From the NCBI GenBank assembly GCA_026399895.1, contig JAPLQC010000005.1, positions 1-33,905 on the forward strand: a stretch of DNA of 33,905 nt. The letters are read 5' to 3'. The translations under genes and the position numbers were made by a program. The DNA comes from Burkholderiales bacterium. GTDB lineage: Bacteria; Pseudomonadota; Gammaproteobacteria; Burkholderiales; Burkholderiaceae_D. This document shows, piece after piece, positions 10,379-18,304 of this stretch. The stretch's first letter is position 1, and every line of letters begins with the position of its first letter. The notes under the pieces were generated by a model. That model ran no database searches. It saw only the letters and a list, made by a program, of their open reading frames with translations, and was not told where the DNA came from.

Positions 10379-11761
10379 CTAGAAAGAGAGCTGGTAGCGG
10401 GCAGCCAGGAAATGCTCCTTGGTGGCTTGAACGACAGTGCCAGTAGTCACGTCGCCCAACGTCGTCAAATCGTAGCTGATGGCGAATTTTGAATCCTCGT
10501 TCAGATACCAATTCAACCCAAGGCCGATCGTCTTCGCGGAGAGTGCATACCCATTAGTAGTGGTGGAATAAGTGTTGTTTCCTACTTTCGCGTCGATTCG
10601 GTTCTCTTGAGCCCGCGCCACTAACTCAAACGCGCCCCAACCACCCTCGGGCCCACTTTGAAACCGGTTATAGGGTTTTACCCCTCGGAACGAAGCGTCC
10701 TCGCCCGTAAGAAGCCATGAGCCAGCGAGTTGCCAAGCATTGTTTCTCACGGTGGTGGAATTACTGCCGACCTTGATGGGTTGCGATACCCAAGCGTACT
10801 CGAATATCAGGCCAAGGGGGCCTTTGTAATAGTGGGCCTGTGGCGACCAGCGCTCTTGCACGCCGTCTGTGGAGACTGTAGATCTGTAAGCAAAAAAGTT
10901 ATTTGCCTGTCCGGGAGTTTTGTAGCCAGTGATAAGATTGCTGTTGTTACCAGTCGTACCGGCAATGCCGAAGCCGAGACCACGAAGTGAACTATCCGTA
11001 TCGTTAATGAATGGCGTTGCAAATAACCGTCCAGTAAAAGTTTTCTTATTGTTGGCATCTTGCGCGGTAGTGTTATCACCGCCATCAAGTACGCCGTTGA
11101 AGACACCAACCGCGTAGTTCAGTCGTTTGTCTAAGATATCCCCGAATATCGACACACCGAAATCGCGGTTCGGCAGTATGTTGTTACTAACATAACTGCG
11201 CTCGAGGAATTTAATGTCTGAGCCACTTTGCAAGCGTTCCAAGCCTACAAAGGGTTTGTGTTTGCCGATCCGAATCTGAAACTCCGGTTTCTCTCGGATA
11301 TCCAGATAGGCATCCACGACGGTACCCTTGTTCTCGCCAAACTCCGGCGTAAAACGAAAGCCATATTTGCCGAACACTGTTCCTTCAAAGGTTGGACGAA
11401 TACGGCGCGCCAAGAAACCATCGATCGCATTTGGATAAGCGTCACCGTCAAAGTGACGGTAGTCTACGTGCACAAGACCCCGCAGCCGATACTCAAACTG
11501 CCCATCCTGCGATTTGAAGCCGAATCCTTTGTCGCTTGCAGTCACCGTCGGTGCAGCTTTCTGCTTGGCAGCGACATCCTCATTCACCAATTCCTGTTTA
11601 CGGCCCAGGATCTTTAGCTTTTGGTCGAGTTCTTCGATTTGTGCTTTGAGTTTTTCAATATCACTGGCGTCATTCGCATAAGCGGGGAAGGCTGCAGCAA
11701 TGGCGCTGGCAATAAGCAGGCGTGAGAGGGGCCTGCCCAGGGTTTTTTGTCCCGGGTTCAT
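10379..11761 (-). CDS. OprO/OprP-type anion-selective outer-membrane porin
   Basis: The 460-residue protein has a signal peptide (SRLLIASAIAAAFPAYA, cleavage before ND). A coiled-coil segment follows at about residues 32-66 (DIEKLKAQIEELDQKLKIL). A long region of alternating beta-strands ends in the porin-type C-terminus ARYQLSF with terminal Phe. The segment FEYRLRGLVHVDYRHFDGD and later RIGKHKPFVGLERLQSGSD match the phosphate-selective porin O/P family. Its place between sbp and cysTWA suggests that it carries sulfate, or oxyanions generally, across the outer membrane; that is inference. A ribosome binding site (AAAGGAA) precedes the ATG. It begins 58 bases after sbp ends. Confidence 0.88.
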   Translation of the reverse strand: MNPGQKTLGRPLSRLLIASAIAAAFPAYANDASDIEKLKAQIEELDQKLKILGRKQELVNEDVAAKQKAAPTVTASDKGFGFKSQDGQFEYRLRGLVHVDYRHFDGDAYPNAIDGFLARRIRPTFEGTVFGKYGFRFTPEFGENKGTVVDAYLDIREKPEFQIRIGKHKPFVGLERLQSGSDIKFLERSYVSNNILPNRDFGVSIFGDILDKRLNYAVGVFNGVLDGGDNTTAQDANNKKTFTGRLFATPFINDTDSSLRGLGFGIAGTTGNNSNLITGYKTPGQANNFFAYRSTVSTDGVQERWSPQAHYYKGPLGLIFEYAWVSQPIKVGSNSTTVRNNAWQLAGSWLLTGEDASFRGVKPYNRFQSGPEGGWGAFELVARAQENRIDAKVGNNTYSTTTNGYALSAKTIGLGLNWYLNEDSKFAISYDLTTLGDVTTGTVVQATKEHFLAARYQLSF

Positions 11762-11786
11762 GGTGTTTCCTTTCTTTTTAGGGGGG

Positions 11787-11811
11787 GCAGGGCGGCGTGG
11801 TCACCGCCTGC
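11787..11811 (-). other. Stem-loop between sbp and the porin gene
   Basis: Arms GCAG-GCGG and CCGC-CTGC pair with one bulged base and an eight-base loop. On the minus strand the hairpin is followed by a run of C, not T, so it is not a standard terminator. It may stabilise the sbp message or reduce read-through into the porin gene. Confidence 0.45.
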
Positions 11812-11819
11812 TTAGTGAT

Positions 11820-12821
11820 TTACTTGGGTACGTAGATCTGATCGAAAGTGCCGCCGTCCGCGAAATGCGTTTTCTGAGCTTTGGTCCAACCACCGGCGAT
11901 TTCATCCACCGTCAGTAGCTTCACTTTTGGAAATTGCGAGGCATATTTGGCGGCGATTTTTTCGTTGATTGGGCGGTAGTAATGCTTGCCTGCGAGTTCC
12001 TGGCCTGCGTCTGAGTACAAGAAATTCAGATAAGCCTCCGCGACTTTGCGGGTACCACGACGATCAACGACTTTGTCGACAACGGTGACGGGTGGCTCAG
12101 CCAATACACTCAAAGACGGCACGACGATTTGTACCTTGTCTGGGCCAAGTTCCCGGATCGCCAGCAGCGCTTCGTTCTCCCAAGTGATCAAGACATCGCC
12201 GATTTCTCGTTCGATAAAGGTAGTGGTCGATCCACGCGCACCCGAGTCAAGCACTGGTACGTTCTTGTAGATTTTGGTGAGTAGCTCTTGCGCAGTTTTC
12301 TCATTGCCGCCCGGCTGTTTCAGGGCATAACCCCAAGCAGCAAGATAGTTGTAGCGTGCACCACCGGAGGTTTTTGGGTTCGGGGTAATGACGGAGATGC
12401 CTGGTCGTGCCAGATCGCTCCACTCTTTGATGTTCTTGGGATTACCCTTGCGGACCAATAGAACAATGGTCGAAGTGTACGGCGCACTATTATTCGGTAG
12501 TCGTTTTTGCCAGTCTTTGGCAATGATGCCGCGTTGTGCAATCTCGTCGATGTCATACGACAGCGCCAAAGTAACCACGTCAGCTTGCAAGCCATCGATC
12601 ACCGAGCGTGCCTGCTTAGCGGCGCCGCCATGCGACTGCTTGACTTTCACATCTTGACCAGCTGTCTTCTTCCAGTGCTCAGCGAAAGACTTATTAAAGT
12701 CTTGATAAAGCTCACGGGTAGGGTCGTACGAGACATTCAGTAAGCTCACCTCGCTTGCTTGAGCTGGGATGGCAAGTGCGCCCAATAGTGACAATAAACG
12801 CCAGAAATTCTTTATAAACAT
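11820..12821 (-). CDS. sbp: Periplasmic sulfate-binding protein
   Basis: The 333-residue protein is the substrate-binding subunit of the sulfate ABC importer. It has a signal peptide ([17 protein letters not shown], cleavage before [11 protein letters not shown]) and family motifs [36 protein letters not shown] and [20 protein letters not shown]. An in-frame GTG three codons upstream (12830) abuts the AGGAG. The ATG at 12821 is nine bases past AGGAG and is the better start. It is transcribed away from the acyl-CoA ligase gene at 12986. The 43-base element shared with the cysT promoter lies in between. Confidence 0.96.
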   Translation of the reverse strand: MFIKNFWRLLSLLGALAIPAQASEVSLLNVSYDPTRELYQDFNKSFAEHWKKTAGQDVKVKQSHGGAAKQARSVIDGLQADVVTLALSYDIDEIAQRGIIAKDWQKRLPNNSAPYTSTIVLLVRKGNPKNIKEWSDLARPGISVITPNPKTSGGARYNYLAAWGYALKQPGGNEKTAQELLTKIYKNVPVLDSGARGSTTTFIEREIGDVLITWENEALLAIRELGPDKVQIVVPSLSVLAEPPVTVVDKVVDRRGTRKVAEAYLNFLYSDAGQELAGKHYYRPINEKIAAKYASQFPKVKLLTVDEIAGGWTKAQKTHFADGGTFDQIYVPK

Positions 12822-12876
12822 GATGCCCACTCCTATTTGTTGAGTGGGCGAACTGTAAGCAAGCTCAGAACGCTTG

Positions 12877-12919
12877 AGAACGAATAAGTTCGCTTATCCA
12901 AATGCGATTTTCAGATAAG
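12877..12919 (-). promoter_or_regulatory. Candidate CysB operator upstream of sbp
   Basis: On the minus strand it begins CTTATCTGAAAATC and ends ATTCGTTCT, aligning without gaps (28 of 43 identical) to the segment upstream of cysT. Inside it is a perfect dyad, ATAAG-N4-CTTAT, at 12884-12897 on the plus strand. A further ATAAG ends the element at 12919. The region lies between divergent sbp and the acyl-CoA ligase gene and could act on both. The CysB assignment is inference. Confidence 0.5.
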
Positions 12920-12985
12920 CCTATCGTTCAAAACCCGGCAAACGCATAAAATCACGGGATATTTGCAGGTGAATAGGGGCGTAAC

Positions 12986-14623
12986 GTGACTGATTTCAAT
13001 ACGGGGCTGGAGCGCAGGGTGGTAAACCATGCACCCCTGACCCCGCTGGACTTTATTGCCCGCGCGGCTGATGTGTATGGGGATCGGCTGGCTGTAGTGC
13101 ACGGCGAAATCCGACGCAACTGGCGGGAAACTTACGTCCGCAGCTGCCAACTCGCGAGCGCTTTACAGCAGCGTGGCATTGGCAAAGACGACACCGTTGC
13201 AGTGTTACTGCCGAATATTCCGGCTATGGTGGAGTGTCACTTTGGTGTGCCAATGGCCGGGGCGGTATTGAATACGCTGAACACACGGCTCGACTTGGCA
13301 TCGATCTTATACATGCTGCGGCATGGTGAGGCGAAGGTGCTGATAGTCGATACCGAATACCTGCCGATGGTCGAGGAATTGCGCCAGGCCTTGCCCGAGC
13401 TTCAGATTATTGGTGTCCATGATCAGGCAGCTGATACGCCGGCCGTTCCAGCTGGCTGGACATGTTATGAGGTGCTATTGCTGAATGGCGACCCCGAATT
13501 TGAGTGGCAGCCGCCTGCGGACGAGTGGGATGCAATCGCACTGAATTACACATCGGGCACTACCGGTGACCCTAAGGGCGTGGTGTATCACCATCGGGGC
13601 GCAGCGTTGAATGCTATCTCCAATATCCTTGAGTGGGATATGCCCAAACATGCGGTGTATCTGTGGACATTGCCGATGTTTCACTGCAACGGCTGGTGCT
13701 TTCCATGGACGCTCGCAGCGAGAGCGGGTGTCAATGTCTGCTTGCGAAAATTCGATCCGCAGCAAGTGCTTGAGTTGATCGCCAAAGAGAAAGTCACTCA
13801 TTACTGCGGTGCACCGATTGTGCAAAGCGCTTTAGCGAATGCACCTGCTGAATGGCGCGAGGGTATCAAGCACAAGGTGTCGACCATGGTGGCTGCTTCG
13901 CCACCGTCATCGGCCATGCTGGCGCAAATGGTGGAGATGGGTTTCGATATCACTCATGTCTATGGGCTGACGGAAGTGTACGGCCCAGCAACTGTCTGTG
14001 CCAAGCAGGAAGACTGGGCCGAGTTGTCGCTTGCTGATCAAGCGCAGAAAAATGCCCGGCAGGGTGTTCGCTACCATTTGCAAAAAGCGGTGACAGTGAG
14101 GGATCCGGAAACCATGCAGCCAGTACCTGCGGATGGCGAGACGCTGGGTGAGATTATGTTTCGCGGCAATATCTGCATGAAGGGCTATTTGAAAAATCCT
14201 GCCGCTACTGAAGCTTCGTTCAAGGGCGACTGGTTTCATACGGGCGATCTCGCCGTCATGAATCCCGATGGTTATGTGCGAATTAAAGACCGCAGCAAGG
14301 ACATCATTATTTCTGGTGGTGAGAATATCTCTAGTATTGAAATTGAGGATGCGCTGTATCAGCATCCGGCGGTGATTGCTGCTGCAGTAGTTGCCGCGCC
14401 TGACGCCAAGTGGGGTGAGGTGCCTTGTGCATTTATCGAAACGCGCGCTGGAATAACACTCACTAAAGAAGATGTTATCGACCATTGCAAGAAGCTACTT
14501 GCCAGCTTCAAGGTACCGAAAATTATTGTGTTCAAAGAGCTACCAAAAACCTCGACCGGCAAGATACAGAAATTTGTTTTACGAGAAGAGGCGGGGTCGA
14601 TAACAGCAATCGATCAGAACTGA
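12986..14623 (+). CDS. Acyl-CoA synthetase (AMP-forming), DmdB-like medium/long-chain type
   Basis: The 545-residue protein activates a carboxylic acid to its acyl-CoA through an acyl-adenylate. The P-loop-like motif YTSGTTGDPKG begins at residue 188. The adenylation core contains TLPMFHCNGWCFPW, VYGLTEVYGP and WFHTGDLAVMNPDGYVRIKDRSKD. The catalytic lysine in STGKIQK is residue 526. The family includes fatty-acyl-CoA ligases and 3-methylmercaptopropionyl-CoA ligase (DmdB); the substrate cannot be read from sequence. The start is GTG at 12986 behind an AGGGG stretch. It is divergent from sbp across 164 bases. Confidence 0.92.
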   Translation: MTDFNTGLERRVVNHAPLTPLDFIARAADVYGDRLAVVHGEIRRNWRETYVRSCQLASALQQRGIGKDDTVAVLLPNIPAMVECHFGVPMAGAVLNTLNTRLDLASILYMLRHGEAKVLIVDTEYLPMVEELRQALPELQIIGVHDQAADTPAVPAGWTCYEVLLLNGDPEFEWQPPADEWDAIALNYTSGTTGDPKGVVYHHRGAALNAISNILEWDMPKHAVYLWTLPMFHCNGWCFPWTLAARAGVNVCLRKFDPQQVLELIAKEKVTHYCGAPIVQSALANAPAEWREGIKHKVSTMVAASPPSSAMLAQMVEMGFDITHVYGLTEVYGPATVCAKQEDWAELSLADQAQKNARQGVRYHLQKAVTVRDPETMQPVPADGETLGEIMFRGNICMKGYLKNPAATEASFKGDWFHTGDLAVMNPDGYVRIKDRSKDIIISGGENISSIEIEDALYQHPAVIAAAVVAAPDAKWGEVPCAFIETRAGITLTKEDVIDHCKKLLASFKVPKIIVFKELPKTSTGKIQKFVLREEAGSITAIDQN

Positions 14624-14632
14624 ATCTGACGT

Positions 14633-14661
14633 AAAAAGAGCCGGGCGTTACCTCTGGGCTC
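14633..14661 (-). terminator. Weak candidate terminator in the convergent gap after the MFS gene
   Basis: On the minus strand GAGCC/GGCTC forms a five-base-pair stem with a long loop, followed by TTTTT (complement of 14633-14637). It is more than 100 bases beyond the MFS stop codon and the stem is short, so the call is tentative. The rest of 14624-14777 holds nothing I recognise. Confidence 0.35.
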
Positions 14662-14777
14662 ACCAAATACTACCGATTAGCTGAGTAGCTGTGTTCTTGC
14701 AGCTTTGCTGGATTACTCCCATGAGTCGCTTGCTATACGCCCCTTTTCATCCTGTTCGCGTCGGACTGATGTCCTTA

Positions 14778-16076
14778 CTATCGATTGACGAGTTGTTTAG
14801 GCACTGCCAGCGTCAGTATGACGCCCACTACCATCGCTGCTGCCAGCAGATACACGCCCGCATTCGTCGAGCCAGTTGCATCTTTCAACCACCCGACTGC
14901 ATAAGGGCTTACAAAGCCCGCTAAGTTACCGAGTGAATTAATCAAGGCAATACCTGCCGCTGCGCCGGTACCGGCGAGGAAGGCAGTCGGTAAGCTCCAG
15001 AACAAAGGTAGCGTGGTCATAATGCCGGACAAACCAAGCGTTAGAGCGGCGATCGCAAGGTTGCCGTCTTTCGCAAGGATCACTGATAGTGCCAATCCCA
15101 ATGCGCCAAATAGCCCAGGGATCGCCACATGCCAACGCCGCTCTCCGGTGCGATCGGCATTTTTTGCAACCAGCAGCATGACAATCACCGAAACACTGTA
15201 AGGGATCATTGAGATCAGGCCGATCTCGAGCATGTCGGTATGACCCATCGACTTGATAATCGTGGGAAGAAAGAATGACACGCCATACAAGCCCATCACA
15301 TAGCTGAAATAAATCGCTGCGCAGTGCCAGACTCGCCCAGAAGTCATCACCTGACGCAGAGAATCTTGTTCCTTATGCGCCTCGTCTTTTGCGATATTGG
15401 CGATCAGTAGCGCTCGCTCTTCTTCAGTTAGCCATTTGGCTTCGGAAATTCGATCATCCAGCAGCATGATCACCACCAGTCCGATAGCTACTGACGGCAA
15501 GCCTTCTAATAGAAACATCCACTGCCAGCCTTGCCAGCCATAGATGCCATCGGTGTACTTCATGATGTAACCAGATAAAGGTCCGCCAATCACGCCAGCG
15601 ATCGCAATGCCTGTCATGAACATGGCAGTTATCCGTCCACGGCGCTCAGCGGGATACCAATAGGTCAGATAGAGAATGATGCCCGGGAAAAATCCCGCCT
15701 CGGCAATACCGAGTAAGAAGCGCATGACATAAAACATCATCGGCGTCGTCACAAACATCATCGCTGCCGAGATCAAGCCCCAGCTGATCATGATGCGACC
15801 TATCCATACCCGCGCCCCGACGCGGTGCAAGATGATGTTGCTGGGTACTTCGAATAAAAAATAGCCGATAAAGAACATACCGGCGCCGAGGCCGTAAATC
15901 GTGTCTGAGAACCCCAGCTGATCCATCATCTGTAGCTTGGCAAAGCCAACGTTCACACGATCGAGATAGGCGACGACGTAGCAAAGCAGCAGTAGCGGGA
16001 TCAATCGCCACGCTACCTTGCGATACAGCGCCTCTTCAAATGCAGAGGCTTGGGTTTCGTCGTGAGCTACTTTCAT
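14778..16076 (-). CDS. MFS transporter, anion:cation symporter (ACS) type
   Basis: The 432-residue protein has the 12-segment pattern of the major facilitator superfamily. It opens with LYRKVAWRLIPLLLLCYVVA and LDRVNVGFAKLQM, which is typical of the ACS family (tartrate, phthalate, glucarate and related organic-anion importers). GIAEAGFFPGIILYLTYWYP and RRGRITAMFM match the conserved loop region. The substrate is probably an organic acid anion, but none can be named. No catabolic gene lies beside it. It is divergent from serC and converges on the acyl-CoA ligase gene. Confidence 0.9.
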   Translation of the reverse strand: MKVAHDETQASAFEEALYRKVAWRLIPLLLLCYVVAYLDRVNVGFAKLQMMDQLGFSDTIYGLGAGMFFIGYFLFEVPSNIILHRVGARVWIGRIMISWGLISAAMMFVTTPMMFYVMRFLLGIAEAGFFPGIILYLTYWYPAERRGRITAMFMTGIAIAGVIGGPLSGYIMKYTDGIYGWQGWQWMFLLEGLPSVAIGLVVIMLLDDRISEAKWLTEEERALLIANIAKDEAHKEQDSLRQVMTSGRVWHCAAIYFSYVMGLYGVSFFLPTIIKSMGHTDMLEIGLISMIPYSVSVIVMLLVAKNADRTGERRWHVAIPGLFGALGLALSVILAKDGNLAIAALTLGLSGIMTTLPLFWSLPTAFLAGTGAAAGIALINSLGNLAGFVSPYAVGWLKDATGSTNAGVYLLAAAMVVGVILTLAVPKQLVNR

Positions 16077-16257
16077 GGGCGTCTCATGGGTTCAGGATTA
16101 TCGTTTTTCTTGGCGGGCCAAAGACCGGATACTTGGCTCGCTGCATCGGAAGCTAGCTAAGCATAGTGTGGTCGGTGACGGTCAAGCAGTGGCCCGTGCA
16201 TTGTAGCTGTATGGACTATAGACACCAGGTTTTGCTCAGATGGGATGCCGGATTGAC

Positions 16258-16263
16258 TATAAT
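16258..16263 (+). promoter_or_regulatory. Candidate -10 of the serC promoter
   Basis: A perfect TATAAT lies about 50 bases before the serC ATG. A TTGCTC at 16232-16237 is 20 bases upstream, longer than the ideal spacing, so the -35 is uncertain. The rest of 16077-16313 shows nothing further. Confidence 0.45.
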
Positions 16264-16313
16264 CTTCGCTTGGCTTACCCCATTCTTATCCCATTCTTCT
16301 CCCACTAACGACG

Positions 16314-17393
16314 ATGCGAGTCTTTAATTTCAGTGCTGGCCCTGCCGCCTTGCCAGAAACTGTACTACGCCGTGCCGCTGATGAAATGCTCGACTGGCAC
16401 GGTAGCGGTATGTCGGTGATGGAGATGAGTCACCGCGGTAAAGAATTCACTTCCATCGTTCAAAAGACAGTCGCTGACTTTCGTACGCTGCTCGATATCC
16501 CATCCAATTATCAGGTCTTGTTTCTGCAGGGCGGCGCACTTGCCATGAATGCGCTGATTCCGATGAATCTGCTCGGTGATAAGCGTTCGGCTGATTATGT
16601 GAATACCGGCGAGTGGTCGAAGAAATCGATTCAAGAGGCGAGAAAGTACTGCCGCGCGAATGTTATCGCCTCATCTGAGGACCGGCATTTCAGCTATGTA
16701 CCTGTGCAAGATCAATGGACGCCGGATTCTGATTCTGCCTATGTACATATCTGCACTAACGAAACAATAGGCGGCGTGGAGTATTTCTGGGTGCCGGATG
16801 TGGGAGATATACCGCTAGTGGCGGATATGTCATCGCATATTCTGTCTCGCCCAATCGATGTATCGCGCTACGGCGTGATTTATGGCGGCGCTCAGAAAAA
16901 TATCGGCCCGGCTGGGCTAACGTTTGTTATCGTGCGCGATGATTTACTCGATCGGGCTTTGCCAATCACCCCTTCGGTATTTCACTGGAAGGAGCAGGCT
17001 GCTGCGGCTTCCATGCTGAATACGCCGGCGACTTACAGCATCTATATCGCGGGTCTTGTGTTTGAGTGGCTGCTAGATCAGGGTGGCTTAGAAGCGATTG
17101 AACAGAAAAACAGGACGAAAGCAGCGCTGCTCTACGGCTTTATTGATAGCAGCGACTTTTATCGCAACCCAGTCGATAAATCCTGCCGCTCGCGTATGAA
17201 TGTACCTTTCTTTCTTAAAGACGAGCGATTGAATGATGCCTTCTTGAAAGGTGCCGAGGCAAATGGCTTGGTACAGCTGAAAGGGCATCGCGTTGTCGGC
17301 GGCATGCGTGCCTCGATTTATAACGCAATGCCAATCGAGGGTGTTCAGGCGCTGGTGGCTTATATGCGAGATTTCCAACAGCATCAAACTTAA
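16314..17393 (+). CDS. serC: Phosphoserine aminotransferase
   Basis: The 359-residue PLP-dependent enzyme converts 3-phosphohydroxypyruvate and glutamate to phosphoserine in serine synthesis; the same enzyme also serves pyridoxine synthesis. The N-terminus MRVFNFSAGPAALPE is diagnostic. LFLQGGALAMNALIPMNL and VHICTNETIGGVEY follow. The PLP-binding lysine in GGAQKNIGPAGL is residue 195 (Lys198 in E. coli). The C-terminal KGHRVVGGMRASIYNAMP is intact. The next gene starts about 75 bases downstream on the same strand, and no terminator is visible between them. Confidence 0.97.
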   Translation: MRVFNFSAGPAALPETVLRRAADEMLDWHGSGMSVMEMSHRGKEFTSIVQKTVADFRTLLDIPSNYQVLFLQGGALAMNALIPMNLLGDKRSADYVNTGEWSKKSIQEARKYCRANVIASSEDRHFSYVPVQDQWTPDSDSAYVHICTNETIGGVEYFWVPDVGDIPLVADMSSHILSRPIDVSRYGVIYGGAQKNIGPAGLTFVIVRDDLLDRALPITPSVFHWKEQAAAASMLNTPATYSIYIAGLVFEWLLDQGGLEAIEQKNRTKAALLYGFIDSSDFYRNPVDKSCRSRMNVPFFLKDERLNDAFLKGAEANGLVQLKGHRVVGGMRASIYNAMPIEGVQALVAYMRDFQQHQT

Positions 17394-17468
17394 GGAATTA
17401 ATCGCTAGCTGCGAGGTCGGAGTTGTGGAAGGCTCGGCATCTTGTCGACATCATCTCTCGGAGTCACC

Positions 17469-18188
17469 ATGCAGCTCGCAGAACCTATCGTCTCGTCCCC
17501 CGGGGGTGAGTCTAATCTCGAGGAGCGTCGGCGAGACGAGGTGCTGCAATGCTTAGAGCCCGCTGGAAGACGGCCCGTCGCCGAACTCGCTGAAATGTCC
17601 GATGCAGACCGCTGCAAGTGGTTATTCTGGAATCTGCACGAAAATCTCGAAGCGATACGGCAAATGGAGCCCGCATTACAAGCGCGCATCAATAGTATGC
17701 AATACAGCGTTATGGATGAGACGCTCCTCGCTGATCAAGCGGCGCTGAATAAGCGGCTTGACTTGTCTTGCCGCTGGACGATGGAATTGAGTTTCCCCGG
17801 CTACCCTGAGGAAGTGACTTACCCGATTGGTGATGGCTGGATCAATCTGGTGATTGCGAGCGAAGCGCCGGCTTATTTGCATGTTGCTGCTGGTCAGAAG
17901 GCCTATCTGGATGCTGACCACACCACTTATCCGAACCAGATTTATTTGGAGGGCTGGGTCTCCGATCATCTGTGGCATGACATACGCACCCACCTCGCGA
18001 ATCCGAATCCCAGTTGCCGTACCGATGTTGTTTTGCTGGACAGTACGCTATTTCCGGTGCGCCGCGATTTTGACTTTGTTGCCGGTCCGCCCGGCGCTAT
18101 CGGTGTCACGAACATTGAGTTTCGTGCGTTTTCTCATCCGACTGAACGCAGGATGGTGCGTCGTGCAGAGCCACGCCGTCCACGCTGA
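17469..18188 (+). CDS. Unrecognised conserved-looking protein downstream of serC
   Basis: The 239-residue soluble protein has no signal peptide and no membrane segment. I do not recognise a family. The first ~95 residues are charged and mostly helical in character (RRRDEVLQCLEPAGR, MSDADRCKWLFWNLHENLEA). The second half is strand-rich with many aromatic residues (CRWTMELSFPGYPEEVTYP, YLDADHTTYPNQIYLEGWVS, SCRTDVVLLDSTLFPVRRDF). It ends in a basic tail, RRMVRRAEPRRPR. A TTG nine codons upstream is in frame, but the ATG at 17469 has CGGAG just before it and is preferred. Codon use resembles the neighbours. It may be co-transcribed with serC. Confidence 0.75.
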   Translation: MQLAEPIVSSPGGESNLEERRRDEVLQCLEPAGRRPVAELAEMSDADRCKWLFWNLHENLEAIRQMEPALQARINSMQYSVMDETLLADQAALNKRLDLSCRWTMELSFPGYPEEVTYPIGDGWINLVIASEAPAYLHVAAGQKAYLDADHTTYPNQIYLEGWVSDHLWHDIRTHLANPNPSCRTDVVLLDSTLFPVRRDFDFVAGPPGAIGVTNIEFRAFSHPTERRMVRRAEPRRPR

Positions 18189-18189
18189 G

Positions 18190-18300
18190 ATGCATCGCGC
18201 GCCTGTTCCTTCGCCGGATGACGAACCGTTCGGCGACGATCTGCCGCAGCCCGTGCCGCCGACAGATCCCATACCCGATCCGAATCCGGAAGTGGCTTGA
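18190..18300 (+). CDS. Small proline-rich acidic protein (36 residues)
   Basis: An ATG two bases after the preceding stop codon opens a 36-residue frame that begins MHRAPVPSPDDEPFGDD and continues with PVPPTDPIPDPNPEVA. It is roughly one third proline and strongly acidic, with no hydrophobic segment. Such tails resemble short proline-rich hypothetical proteins of Burkholderiales, but I cannot assign a function. No separate ribosome binding site is visible, so translation would depend on re-initiation after 18188. The frame is also open upstream across the preceding gene, and that upstream part reads as an out-of-frame shadow. It could be chance. Confidence 0.45.
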   Translation: MHRAPVPSPDDEPFGDDLPQPVPPTDPIPDPNPEVA

Positions 18301-18304
18301 GGTT

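Noticed and set aside
11228..11617. 129-residue plus-strand open frame inside the porin gene
   Set aside because: It is antisense to the conserved porin N-terminal region and has no start signal or recognisable motif.
11781..11787. Run of seven G between sbp and the porin as a phase-variation tract
   Set aside because: It is short and lies outside the coding region and upstream of the ribosome binding site; there is no evidence of slippage.
13907..14485. 192-residue minus-strand open frame inside the acyl-CoA ligase gene
   Set aside because: It runs opposite conserved adenylation motifs, and its composition is that of an antisense shadow.
17854..18189. Upstream extension of the 36-residue proline-rich ORF to 148 residues
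   Set aside because: The extension overlaps the preceding gene out of frame and is rich in Arg, Ile and Leu like a shadow. Only the tail from 18190 looks protein-like.
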